The position numbers were made by a program, and so were the translations under genes. Under the pieces are notes generated by a model. It saw only the letters and a program-made list of their open reading frames with translations, searched no databases and was not told where the DNA came from. A stretch of 64,000 nt of DNA. It comes from CAYRFQ01 sp964423615 (GTDB lineage Bacteria; Planctomycetota; Planctomycetia; Gemmatales; Gemmataceae). Shown here one piece after another: positions 36,884 to 45,898 of the stretch. The number at the start of each line of letters is the position of its first letter. The first letter of the stretch is position 1. Location of the stretch: positions 1 through 64,000 of the forward strand of contig CAYRFQ010000006.1 of assembly GCA_964423615.1 (NCBI GenBank), given 5' to 3'.

Positions 36884-37358
36884 GAAGACGATGACCTCGG
36901 CTTATTCGAAAAACTACAAATACCAAAGATCACAAGTAGCGGACAAACTCGTTGTGCCGTCTGTTTCTTTTTATGGCCTGGCTACGGAACACGACGTGCG
37001 CCTGGTAGCTTATCCTCACAGTTCTCTGGAGGTAGCCCTTGCGAAATTCGGTTTTTCAAAATCCCAATTAGCTTTGCGAGCTCGAACCTAACGCAGATCA
37101 GAATGTTCTAATCTTCCCTTCGCAGTTTCTGGCGAAACCAAGTACACTGGAAAAGTACTGTGAGCCCCGAATCTTGTCGTTGCCGTGCGAATTCCCCTAC
37201 GAACCTTGTCGGATCGAACTCCGTCTGATTCAAATGATGGTGGATGCGAGCGAGCCTTCAATTCATTCATAACCGAACCCATCTACCGCGCCTTTCGAAC
37301 GCTCCGCGCCCAAAGGCTCGTTAGACCGGATCAACCAAGGAACACCGAGAGATTTTCG
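36884..37358. other. Intergenic region upstream of Hsp90-like gene
   Basis: No gene, RNA or obvious operator is visible. The Hsp90-like reading frame is open from 37185, but the ATG at 37359 begins the conserved part, so the intervening bases are more likely leader sequence. No CIRCE-type inverted repeat is seen. Confidence 0.35.
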
Positions 37359-39194
37359 ATGAGCGAGAAACAACGCTTTAATCTTCATTTGCCTGGCTTA
37401 CTGAAAGTTCTCGCCGAGCACCTCTACTCCACCAAAAAGGTGGCGGTGCGGGAATTGTTGCAGAACGCTCACGACTCCTGTATCCGCCGAAAGCTCGAAG
37501 AAGAAGACACCTACTATGAGCCCCGGATCGATTTGTCTGTCAATCTTGAAGACTCCAGCCTGACAATTACCGACAACGGAAGCGGCCTGACGGAAGAAGA
37601 AATCTACAACTATCTCTCAACGATTGGTCGCGGCTACACTCGCGAACTGCGAGAAAAGCTCTCGTTCCACTCGGCTCACGAAGCCAGCGAGCTGATCGGA
37701 CAATTTGGGCTTGGGTTTCTCAGCGCCTTCCTCATCGGCTCGGAAGTGACGGTCGTGACTCGATCGTACAAGGGAGGTGTTTCGCTGAAATGGCATTCCA
37801 CCGGAGACGAACACTTCAATTTGGAGCCCTGCGCTCCGCGTGACGAAGTAGGAACGAGCATCACGCTCAAGCTCAAACCGACCGCAACCTTCCTGCTCAG
37901 CGAAGAAAAGCTCGAAGAGACGGTCCGAGCCTACGCGGACTTCCTTCCCGTACCGATCTACATGGAGGGAGATGAGGTTCCCAGCAACCTCATGCGGCCG
38001 CCTTGGGAAGCCGAAAATCCCGACCGCGCCATCGAGGATTATATTGACCGGATGTCTCCCGGTTCCCAATCGCTATACGTGATACGGCTCCAGGACTGGA
38101 AAGTCGATCTCGAATACGACAGCATCACCATTCCGCTGCAAGGGTTTTTGTACATCCCTCGAGGATCGCTCGCGTCGGTTCGAGAATTCGGCGACCTACG
38201 AGTCTACATCCGACGCATGTTCATTTGTGACCGGGAACGAGATTTGTTGCCGCCCTGGGCGAAGTTCGTTCGTGGCGTAATCGACTGTCCTCTCATTCAA
38301 CCGACGGCCTCGCGGGAAGGAATCCACCAGGACGAGAACTTCGACTCGGTCCGCCAGGCCATCGAAGAACAACTTGGCCTGGCGCTTCGTAACCTGGCCG
38401 AAAATGATCCTGTCACCTGGAAAACGATCGTCCGGTCCCACTCGACGTTGATCGTCAGTTGGGCCGTCAAGGACGACGAGTTCTTCCAACGCGTCAAGGA
38501 CATCGTTCCGTTCCGAACGTCGCGTGGCTTGTTGACCCTTCCGGAATACCTCGAACACTCCGGGGGAACTCTCTATTACGTTGCCCGGACGCTGGGTTCG
38601 CTCCAGGACCAGATGCTGGCCGAAGGACAAGACGTGCCGGCCATCGAAGCGATCTGGTTCGAAGTCGAGCCGTTCCTGGACAAATACGCGAACCAACATC
38701 CCGAGATCGGCAAGGTCCAACTCGACGGCCAGTCCGAAAAATTGATGCGGCCGGTGTCCGAAGACGACTACGAAAAGTTGATTCAGTTCTATGAAGACCA
38801 GGACATTAACGTCAAGGTCGTGACATTTAAGCCACCGGAAGTCCCCGCGTTGATGCTCTATCCCAAGAACGCCGAAATCGTCAAAGATGCCGGTATGGCC
38901 CTCGAACAAGGCGACGTTCCTTCGGGGCTCGCCGGACTCGTGGGCGAATACGTCTCCAACCGAATGAGCGAAGACGACCTGCGAGGAACTCTTTGCCTCA
39001 ACGCATCGTGCCGGCTCATTCGAACGCTCGCCGAGCAGCCCCCGCAGAAAGAAATCTTTGAAGCGACCCTGACGCTCTTGTACCAGATGGCTCGTTTGGT
39101 CGCGGGCCGAATGCTCAACGCCGTCGAAGCCACCGAGGCCTTCGGACACATTACGCGATCGGTGACCTCTGTGGTATCGCATCGACAGAGTTAA
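37359..39194 (+). CDS. Hsp90/HtpG-like GHKL ATPase chaperone
   Basis: A 611-residue protein whose N-terminal 200 residues are a clear Hsp90-type ATP-binding domain: VRELLQNAHDSC (Asn in the catalytic Glu-Asn helix region), ITDNGSGLTEEE, and the lid motif IGQFGLGFLSAFLIG. The middle domain follows (LYIPRG, FICDRERDLLPPWAKFVRGVIDCP, PTASREGIHQD), matching the HtpG order. The C-terminal part is shorter and less conserved, so dimerisation may differ from Escherichia coli HtpG, and I leave out the gene symbol. Three tandem paralogous helical-repeat genes follow on the same strand, the first starting 86 bases downstream, suggesting a chaperone with dedicated partner proteins. Confidence 0.82.
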   Translation: MSEKQRFNLHLPGLLKVLAEHLYSTKKVAVRELLQNAHDSCIRRKLEEEDTYYEPRIDLSVNLEDSSLTITDNGSGLTEEEIYNYLSTIGRGYTRELREKLSFHSAHEASELIGQFGLGFLSAFLIGSEVTVVTRSYKGGVSLKWHSTGDEHFNLEPCAPRDEVGTSITLKLKPTATFLLSEEKLEETVRAYADFLPVPIYMEGDEVPSNLMRPPWEAENPDRAIEDYIDRMSPGSQSLYVIRLQDWKVDLEYDSITIPLQGFLYIPRGSLASVREFGDLRVYIRRMFICDRERDLLPPWAKFVRGVIDCPLIQPTASREGIHQDENFDSVRQAIEEQLGLALRNLAENDPVTWKTIVRSHSTLIVSWAVKDDEFFQRVKDIVPFRTSRGLLTLPEYLEHSGGTLYYVARTLGSLQDQMLAEGQDVPAIEAIWFEVEPFLDKYANQHPEIGKVQLDGQSEKLMRPVSEDDYEKLIQFYEDQDINVKVVTFKPPEVPALMLYPKNAEIVKDAGMALEQGDVPSGLAGLVGEYVSNRMSEDDLRGTLCLNASCRLIRTLAEQPPQKEIFEATLTLLYQMARLVAGRMLNAVEATEAFGHITRSVTSVVSHRQS

Positions 39195-39280
39195 AGCACG
39201 TTCAATGTTTCTCGCCAAGGACGTCCCGACCGACGACCTTGGCGAAAAAGAGGATTTCGTATCCCAGGAGAGGCCGTGTT

Positions 39281-40369
39281 GTGAAACTGTGGGACGAATA
39301 TTACGAGCGGCGATATCACATCGAGATGGAAGCCGATCCCGACCGACTTCGTATGGTCAACCTTCATTCCCAGGCCTGGGAACTCATCGAAAGCCACCCC
39401 GACACTGCCGCGAAGATGTTGCTCAACGCCCAAGAATTGGCGAATCAACTCCACGAACCGTGGTGGGCATTTTTTTACGGCGTCTGGCACGTCATAGTTG
39501 TGATCTACCACCAACTCGCCTTTACCGATGTCCTCGAACACGCCATCGAGTGTACTCTCACGGCCTTGAAGCCCGAGGGGCTCGAACACCCCTGGCGAAT
39601 CGCCGCCTTCCGGAATCTGGGACGTGTGTACGAGATGATCGATGCCGTCGGCTACGCCGAGAAGATTCACGAAACGTTCAACTATCTGGAAGATTTGATT
39701 CCGCCCGGCCCAGGTGGTGATCGATACGTTTATTTGGAATCGAAAAGTTCGTTCGCTGTCGCGTTGGGACAATACGAAGAAGCCCTTGCAGCGGCGCAAG
39801 AAAACCTCGATCTCGTCCAACAGACTGCGGGGACTTTCGACTACAACGTCTGGTACGACCTGAATGCCCACATGAGTTTCTGCTCGGCCTACTTCCAAAG
39901 CAAGAATTGGGACGGATTGCGACAGTATCTCCCCAACTCTGAAGCTCTCGCACGCAAACATCCGAAACGCCAAAGCACCCTCGGCGAAGTCTTGCTGCTC
40001 CAGGCGATCTTACTCAAACGGGAAAAAAAGGATGCGGCTGCGGAACGGCTCCGTCGCCAGGGTGAAACAATCAGAACACGGCTGGGAAAGATCCCCTCCG
40101 GAGTCTATTTCAACGGAACGGCCTACTATCACCAACTCGGCAACGACTGGGCCGAAGCGCTGCAAGTCCGCGAGACCGAACTCCAGACGATTCAAGGACG
40201 GGGAATGTTCGGATGGGAGGCCGACTCCAACCTCGAAAGGTGTGGTGTCCTTGCCAAACTGGGACAACTTTCCGACGAAGCCCTCGATCAGGCTCGCACT
40301 GCCATTCGTCGACTAAGGAAACCAGAAGAGCTGTTGAAGAAGTTGGAGGTGATCGCCAAGCCGGAATGA
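39281..40369 (+). CDS. Helical-repeat (TPR-like) protein, paralogue 1 of 3
   Basis: A 362-residue soluble, all-helical protein. GTG 39281 is chosen as the start because it follows AGGAG and aligns with the N-termini of the next two genes, whereas the frame is open back to 39239. Its second helix pair carries EPWWAFFYGVWH, the most conserved patch among the three copies. Later repeats include YEEALAAAQENLDLVQ and WAEALQVRETELQ. TPR-like folds bind partner proteins; the position directly after an Hsp90-like ATPase suggests a co-chaperone or client adaptor, which is inference. No enzyme motif is visible. Confidence 0.65.
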   Translation: MKLWDEYYERRYHIEMEADPDRLRMVNLHSQAWELIESHPDTAAKMLLNAQELANQLHEPWWAFFYGVWHVIVVIYHQLAFTDVLEHAIECTLTALKPEGLEHPWRIAAFRNLGRVYEMIDAVGYAEKIHETFNYLEDLIPPGPGGDRYVYLESKSSFAVALGQYEEALAAAQENLDLVQQTAGTFDYNVWYDLNAHMSFCSAYFQSKNWDGLRQYLPNSEALARKHPKRQSTLGEVLLLQAILLKREKKDAAAERLRRQGETIRTRLGKIPSGVYFNGTAYYHQLGNDWAEALQVRETELQTIQGRGMFGWEADSNLERCGVLAKLGQLSDEALDQARTAIRRLRKPEELLKKLEVIAKPE

Positions 40370-40492
40370 TGTTTGCTCCTGCTGCGCTCACCAATGTCCG
40401 CTGCGTGGCTTGCAGGTCGAATCCCCAACCACCTACAGTATGTCCCACGACCCGATTCTACTTTTCCTTCCTCGAACGAGAGGTAATTGACG

Positions 40493-41575
40493 ATGAGCTT
40501 GTGGTCCTGGTTCTTTGAACGTCAAATCGAGTACGAAGAGGAAGGCGACTACGAACGACTCCGAATGACCCAACTTCACGACGAAGCCGCCGCCATCGTC
40601 GAGGCGGAACCGCATCGGGGATGCGAACTGCTCAAGACGGGCCAACAGATGGCCGAACAACTCAAAGAACCGTGGTGGGCCTATTTGTACGAAGTTTGGT
40701 ACATCCTCTACACCGTCGATTATAAACACGACTTCAGCAACATTCTCGACGACGCCATCGCTTGCTACTTGCGGGGCCAACGGCCCGAACTTGAAGGGCA
40801 CCCGTGGTGGATTGGAGCGATCAACAAGCTCATCGAAATCTACCTCATGATCGACGCCGAAGGTTACGCCGAGGAAATCGAAAAAGCACTTGCCCACGCC
40901 GATTCGGTCATTCCGCAAGGACCGGGCGACCATCGCTATGTCTATCTGTTCGAAAGAATGCGGTTCTACAAAAAAGTGGGCCGATTGGAAGAAGCCTGGG
41001 AGGTCGGTCAGGAACACCTGGACCTTGTCGACGCCGCTAACGAAAACGAACCCTGGTACGCGTCGAATGCCCTTGCCGAACTTTGCGCAGTGGCCTTCAA
41101 ACAAGACAAGTGGGACGCTCTGGCCGAGTATGCCACCGAACTCGAGGCGTTAACCCAGGAGCGGCGGAATCGAAAACGTCGCGAGTCCGAGGCCCTCACT
41201 TGGCAAGCCATTGTCATCCGCCGACAGGGAGATAACGAAGATGATGCCCGACGGTTCTTCCACCGAGCCAACAACATCAGCCGCCGCATCGGAGAACCCC
41301 CCTCGGGTGACCAGTCCGACGCCACGGCGTATTTCTATCAACTTGCCAACGATTTCGAACGGGCTCTGAGGGCACGTGAGCGAGAACTCGATACGATAAA
41401 AGACTTGGGCATGTTCGACCGCGAAGCTCATGCCCACGTCGAACGCTGTCGTTGGTTGGCCCAACTCGGCCGCCTCACCGACGACGCCCTCGAGCAAGCC
41501 CACAATGCTGCCAATCGGCTAAAAAAGCCAGAGAGTTATCGAAAGCAACTCGACGAGATTGCGGCCAACCGTTGA
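40493..41575 (+). CDS. Helical-repeat (TPR-like) protein, paralogue 2 of 3
   Basis: A 360-residue paralogue of the genes on either side, beginning MSLWSWFFERQ. ATG 40493 is used; it follows GAGAGG. The hallmark EPWWAYLYEVWYIL patch lies near residue 60, and a HADSVIPQGPGDHRYVYL segment near residue 130-150 is shared almost unchanged with paralogue 3. Repeats such as LEEAWEVGQEHLDLV and FERALRARERELDTI follow. No catalytic motif, signal peptide or membrane helix is seen. Spacing of 123 bases from paralogue 1 and 47 bases to paralogue 3 fits one transcription unit. Confidence 0.68.
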   Translation: MSLWSWFFERQIEYEEEGDYERLRMTQLHDEAAAIVEAEPHRGCELLKTGQQMAEQLKEPWWAYLYEVWYILYTVDYKHDFSNILDDAIACYLRGQRPELEGHPWWIGAINKLIEIYLMIDAEGYAEEIEKALAHADSVIPQGPGDHRYVYLFERMRFYKKVGRLEEAWEVGQEHLDLVDAANENEPWYASNALAELCAVAFKQDKWDALAEYATELEALTQERRNRKRRESEALTWQAIVIRRQGDNEDDARRFFHRANNISRRIGEPPSGDQSDATAYFYQLANDFERALRARERELDTIKDLGMFDREAHAHVERCRWLAQLGRLTDDALEQAHNAANRLKKPESYRKQLDEIAANR

Positions 41576-41622
41576 AATCGATCCGACCGGCCATTTTACT
41601 CCTTCCAGGAGATTTGCTACCC

Positions 41623-42708
41623 ATGAGTTTGTGGTCATGGTTCACTGCCAAAGAAGCCGAATATCAAATCTACGGCGACGACGAACGATTGAAAATGGCC
41701 GAGTGTTTCGAGGAAGCGTTCGACGTCGCCGAGCGAAATCCCGACTTGGCTTGCCAACTCCACCGCAAAGGCCAGCGTCTGGCAGAACAACTCGATGAGC
41801 CCTGGTGGGCGTATCTCTACGAAGTTTGGTATGTCTTGACAGTCGTCTCGCACAAACGGGACTTCCGGAACTTACTCGACGACGCCATGGCGTGTTACCT
41901 CAAGGGCAACCGGCCTGAACTCGCTGGTCACCCATGGTATCTTGCCATTGTAAACAAACTCAGCAGCATTTACATCGCGATCGACGTCGAAGGCTATCGG
42001 GAAGAACTGACCTCGGCTTTCGCCCACGCTGATTCGGTCATCCCACCGGGACCGGGAGAACATCGATCCGTGTTTCTGAGCGGTAAAACGACCTTCCTGC
42101 GAATGACCGGCCGGCTCGAAGAGGCTTGGCAAACCGCGCTAGAACATCTCGAATTGATCGAGTCGGCCAAACGGATCGACTCATGGTATTTGACCAATGT
42201 GCGGGCCAGTTTAGCCTGCGTTTCGTTTTATCGGAGAGACTGGGAAAGCCTCGAATATTATGCCACCGAAGTGGAAGAACTCGCCCGGCGAGCCACGAAT
42301 CGGCTCAGTGATTTGGGTGAGGCCCTCCTCTGGCAAGCGGTCATCGCCCAACGCGATGGCCACTCCGATCACGCCCACCGGCTGTACAATCGGGGAAGAA
42401 ACGTCTTGCGCTCGCTTGGAGAGTTGCCCTCCGACGAATATTTCGACACCCTTGCTTACTTCCACGAACTGGCGAATGACTACGAACACGCAGTTTGGGC
42501 CCGAGATCACGCTCTCCAAACAATCCAAAACCGCGGCATGCTCGGAACCGAAGCTCGATGGCACGTCGACCGATGTCGATTACGAAGGTTGGCTGACGAG
42601 CTGACCCAGCAAGATATGGCCCAAGCCCGCGAAGCCGCAAACAAACTTCGAAAACCTCAGCCAAGTTTGGATCGTCTTCAGCGGATCGAAGATGGGAACA
42701 CCGAGTAA
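41623..42708 (+). CDS. Helical-repeat (TPR-like) protein, paralogue 3 of 3
   Basis: A 361-residue protein starting MSLWSWFTAKEAEY at ATG 41623, which follows AGGAGA. An upstream open frame reaches back into paralogue 2 but would overlap it and lacks similarity there. It keeps the EPWWAYLYEVWYVL patch, the HADSVIPPGPGEHRSVFL segment and the C-terminal KLRKPQPSLDRLQRI end that matches KLKKPE/RLRKPE in its sisters. The closeness of copies 2 and 3 indicates recent tandem duplication. The Hsp90-like gene at the head of the unit suggests a common pathway. Confidence 0.68.
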   Translation: MSLWSWFTAKEAEYQIYGDDERLKMAECFEEAFDVAERNPDLACQLHRKGQRLAEQLDEPWWAYLYEVWYVLTVVSHKRDFRNLLDDAMACYLKGNRPELAGHPWYLAIVNKLSSIYIAIDVEGYREELTSAFAHADSVIPPGPGEHRSVFLSGKTTFLRMTGRLEEAWQTALEHLELIESAKRIDSWYLTNVRASLACVSFYRRDWESLEYYATEVEELARRATNRLSDLGEALLWQAVIAQRDGHSDHAHRLYNRGRNVLRSLGELPSDEYFDTLAYFHELANDYEHAVWARDHALQTIQNRGMLGTEARWHVDRCRLRRLADELTQQDMAQAREAANKLRKPQPSLDRLQRIEDGNTE

Positions 42709-43429
42709 TTTCAAGCAGCTCGGCAATATCGCTGGCCAACGATCGAGAATGATTTGGTCCGTGAATTAGCGTTCTTACACGATCCTAAAGCGGTTAACGT
42801 TCGTGTTGGGTCCAGTTCGCAGTCGCCGAACTCCTGAGCCTGAGACCCCTTCTCGAGATAGGACCACCTTCCTTCCGGTTCCGCTGCGGTTCCCGCTTCG
42901 CTCGCTATGATTCCCGCTTCGCTCGGGTTGGGGGCCTTCTCCTCTCGGGCTGTCGGATGAATAGGAGTCGTGATTCTTCTGGAGTTCCGTGGGTTCCCAC
43001 GCACGGCTAGGATCGTTCGCACCTACGGGGTTGAAAATCAAAAACACGACAGTCGTTTATCCGACTGCTCCGGGGGAGAAGGGCTTTGAAAACGAAAAAC
43101 TGTACCCAATACAACCGTGAATCGCTCTCAAGCGTACAGACTGGTTTCCTAACCCAATTCGAACATTCAGATAATCGTGTCCTCTCGATCCCCTTCTCAA
43201 GGTCCGACGTAAGAATGATACTTCGACTGGCGTCAGAAGTTAGACCCAATAAAACAGGATGAAAAACAACCTGACGGACTTTTGAGGGCTGCGCGGCTCA
43301 CTGGATTAAGCTCGTGGGCCGATTTCGATCTTGTGAAGGTTTCGCGACCAAAACCGGCACAAACTCGAAGCGGACCTGTTAATTGATCCGCCCAGAAATC
43401 CATACTTGCCACGTCGTACGGAGAACACC
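42709..43429. other. Intergenic region carrying dispersed repeat copy A
   Basis: No gene is supported. From about 42806 to 43112 the sequence resembles the window's right end (63833-63997). Shared cores include CAGTCGCCGAACTCCT at 42820-42835 and a 20-base run ending GAAAAACTGTAC at 43086-43105. In between, TTCCCGCTTCGCTCG occurs twice. It could be a small nonautonomous repeat or a structured RNA; I cannot decide. Confidence 0.55.
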
Positions 43430-44314
43430 ATGAACGAGACGGGCATTCAACCCGACCAACCGCAGCCTTCCCACTCCCCTAACCTGGGCACACCAGCTTC
43501 TCGAAGCTGGCTCATAAAACTGTTGGTTCTGGTTGGTGTCGTTACGATCGCCGGGTCGCTTTACTACTTCTTTCGGGATCAACTCTCGCTCGAATACCTC
43601 GCCCAGAGGGAAACGGAACTTCGTAACTTTCAACAAGCTTACCCTGTTTGGACGTTCGTCATTGCGTTTCTAATTTACGTGGCCGTTACAGGGCTTTCGT
43701 TACCTGGAGCGGGGTTCATGACGATCGTGTGCGGATGGTTGTTTCGCTTTTGGGTTGCCTTGGTGCTCGTGAGTTTCGCTTCCACGACTGGCGCGACAGT
43801 AGCGTTTCTTCTGAGCCGCTATCTTTTTCGTGATGTCATCGAACGTAAATTCGGTGACCGCCTGAAAACGTTTCACGAAGCCCTCAGACGCGAGGGAGCC
43901 TTTTACTTGTTCACCCTTCGCCTTATCCCGGCAGTCCCGTTCTTCGTCATCAATGCCGGGATGGGACTCACGAAAATGCGTGTGTGGACGTTCTGGTGGG
44001 TGAGTCAGCTCGGAATGTTAGCTGGAACATGTGTATATGTCTTTGCGGGAGCCTCGATCCCGTCGTTAAGCGAATTTGAAGGCGTCGAGAGTCTTCCCTG
44101 GTATTTTTGGGCCGCTTTCATCGCCCTTGGAGTCTTTCCGTTAGCTGCGAAGAAAACAATCGAGTGGCTCCGTCCGAGTGCAATCGAAGTTGTGCGGGAG
44201 GACGCTCTCGATGTGGGAGCGAAATTCCACCCAAGCCAACCCACACCTGAAAATTCCACAGATTACAAACCGGAAACCAATCAGATCAAACCAGGAAGTG
44301 CAAACGATGAGTGA
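43430..44314 (+). CDS. TVP38/TMEM64 family (VTT/DedA-like) membrane protein
   Basis: A 294-residue membrane protein. A first helix near residue 25-45 (LIKLLVLVGVVTIAGSLYYFF) precedes the family core: TFVIAFLIYVAVTGLSLPGAG, a FMTIVCGWLFRFW helix and the re-entrant signature with ATVAFLLSRYLFRD. YLFTLRLIPAVPFFVINAGMGL is the conserved second half. Family members are thought to be lipid scramblases or transporters. The start ATG 43430 follows CGGAGA. It overlaps the MerA-like oxidoreductase by eight bases, and TVP38-MerA pairs recur in bacteria, although the shared function is not known. Confidence 0.88.
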   Translation: MNETGIQPDQPQPSHSPNLGTPASRSWLIKLLVLVGVVTIAGSLYYFFRDQLSLEYLAQRETELRNFQQAYPVWTFVIAFLIYVAVTGLSLPGAGFMTIVCGWLFRFWVALVLVSFASTTGATVAFLLSRYLFRDVIERKFGDRLKTFHEALRREGAFYLFTLRLIPAVPFFVINAGMGLTKMRVWTFWWVSQLGMLAGTCVYVFAGASIPSLSEFEGVESLPWYFWAAFIALGVFPLAAKKTIEWLRPSAIEVVREDALDVGAKFHPSQPTPENSTDYKPETNQIKPGSANDE

Positions 44315-45818
44315 GTTAATCGTCCCGTGGGACGAACATAATCAGAACCTTGTTGCCCACGTCCATCCTTCCGACTGGGCCAACCCGGAACCTGCCGCGA
44401 AATATAATCTCGTTGTGATCGGGGCCGGTACGGCGGGCCTCGTGACCGCAGGCATCGCAAGCATCTTGGGGGCGAAAGTAGCGCTGATCGAGAGACACTT
44501 GATGGGAGGTGACTGTCTCAACTCCGGGTGTGTTCCTTCGAAAGCCTTGCTTCACGCGGCCCACGTCTACGGTGTGGTCCGAGACGCAGGGGAAACTGCC
44601 GTTCGAGTCCCAGACGGAACAACAGTCGATTTTCCGGCAGTCATGGAAAGAATGCGGCGACTTCGCGCTCACATCAGTCCCAACGACTCTGCCGAACGGT
44701 TTCGAAACATGGGAACCGATGTCTTTCTCGGAGCCGCCAAGTTCGTGGGCGAAGACACCGTCGAGGTCTCTGGAAAAACGCTTCGTTTCAAACGGGCGAT
44801 CATCGCAACAGGGGGCCGGGCCGCCGCTCCTCCGATCCCTGGTCTCGATGAAGTCAGCTATTTGACCAATGAAACGTTGTTTTCGCTGACGGAACTACCA
44901 CGAAGATTTGCGATTCTGGGTGGCGGACCAATTGGTTGTGAAATGGCTCAGGCTTTCGCTCGTTTTGGTTCTGAGGTCTCACTCATCGAGATGTCCGACG
45001 GCGTCCTGCCTCGAGAAGACAAAGACGCGTCGGCTGTCGTTCAAGCCTCACTCGTAAAAGATGGCGTGAACCTCATGCTCAACACGAAGGTCAGCCGCGT
45101 CGAGAAACACGAACAGGGAGTGAAGGTCGTTGTTTCGACCGACGGCCAGGATGACGAACTGGTCGCCGATCAATTCCTCGTCGCTGCTGGCCGGACTCCC
45201 AACGTCGAAGGACTGGGCTTGGAGACCGTTGGTGTCGAGTACGACAAACACGGCATCAAGATCGACGACCGACTCCGCACGACGAACAAGCGGATCTTCG
45301 CGATCGGAGATGTCGCCTCGAAACACAAATTCACCCACGCCGCCGATTTCATGGCCCGAACGGTCGTTCGCAATGCTCTCTTTCCTGGGACGTCGGACGT
45401 GTCCAAATTGATAATTCCGTGGTGTACGTACACGTCTCCCGAATTGGCCCACGTGGGACTGTCAGAGAATGACGCCGCGGCGCAAAACATTCCGATCGAC
45501 ACGTTCACGCAATCGATGGACGACGTTGATCGGGCCATCCTGGAAGGCGAGACCGAAGGATTCGTCAAAATTCACTGCAAAAAGGGGACCGACAAAATCC
45601 TGGGGGCTACCATCGTTGCGGGAAACGCCGGTGACATGATTTCGATGATCACCATGGCCATGAAGCAAAAAATCGGTCTTGGGAGCATCGCGAGCGTCAT
45701 TCATCCCTACCCGACCCAGGCCGAAGCCATCCGAAAACTCGGCGATGAATACAATCGGACTCGGCTGACTTCTTTCGCGAAGGGATTGTTCAAGAAATGG
45801 TTCTCGTGGACACGATGA
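44307..45818 (+). CDS. MerA/Lpd-type FAD pyridine-nucleotide disulfide oxidoreductase
   Basis: A 503-residue flavoprotein. The N-terminal FAD site is VVIGAGTAGLVTAGIAS, followed by the redox-active pair in GGDCLNSGCVPSKA. A second Rossmann fold is AILGGGPIGCEMAQAF, and IFAIGDVAS closes the FAD site. The dimerisation domain ends in VIHPYPTQAEAIRKL, keeping the His-Pro of lipoamide dehydrogenases and mercuric reductases. The C-terminal Cys pair needed for mercury reduction and a heavy-metal-associated domain are missing, so true MerA activity is unlikely. The 504-codon start at 44307 follows AGGAAG and overlaps the TVP38 stop, which indicates coupling. Confidence 0.88.
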   Translation: MSELIVPWDEHNQNLVAHVHPSDWANPEPAAKYNLVVIGAGTAGLVTAGIASILGAKVALIERHLMGGDCLNSGCVPSKALLHAAHVYGVVRDAGETAVRVPDGTTVDFPAVMERMRRLRAHISPNDSAERFRNMGTDVFLGAAKFVGEDTVEVSGKTLRFKRAIIATGGRAAAPPIPGLDEVSYLTNETLFSLTELPRRFAILGGGPIGCEMAQAFARFGSEVSLIEMSDGVLPREDKDASAVVQASLVKDGVNLMLNTKVSRVEKHEQGVKVVVSTDGQDDELVADQFLVAAGRTPNVEGLGLETVGVEYDKHGIKIDDRLRTTNKRIFAIGDVASKHKFTHAADFMARTVVRNALFPGTSDVSKLIIPWCTYTSPELAHVGLSENDAAAQNIPIDTFTQSMDDVDRAILEGETEGFVKIHCKKGTDKILGATIVAGNAGDMISMITMAMKQKIGLGSIASVIHPYPTQAEAIRKLGDEYNRTRLTSFAKGLFKKWFSWTR

Positions 45819-45898
45819 GGGAGAAATTTTTTGAAAGCAATCTCTCCTTCCTGGGCAGTACTTTGGTAGAGAGGTCGGATTGTCCAGGAGTTTAATGT

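Noticed and set aside
38196..39218. 340-codon open frame on the minus strand
   Set aside because: It is antisense to the Hsp90-like gene, whose motifs are clear, and encodes low-complexity Val/Arg-rich sequence.
44307..45818. True mercuric reductase (merA)
   Set aside because: The redox CxxxxC is present, but the C-terminal vicinal Cys pair and the metal-binding N-terminal domain are missing, and no other mer genes are nearby.
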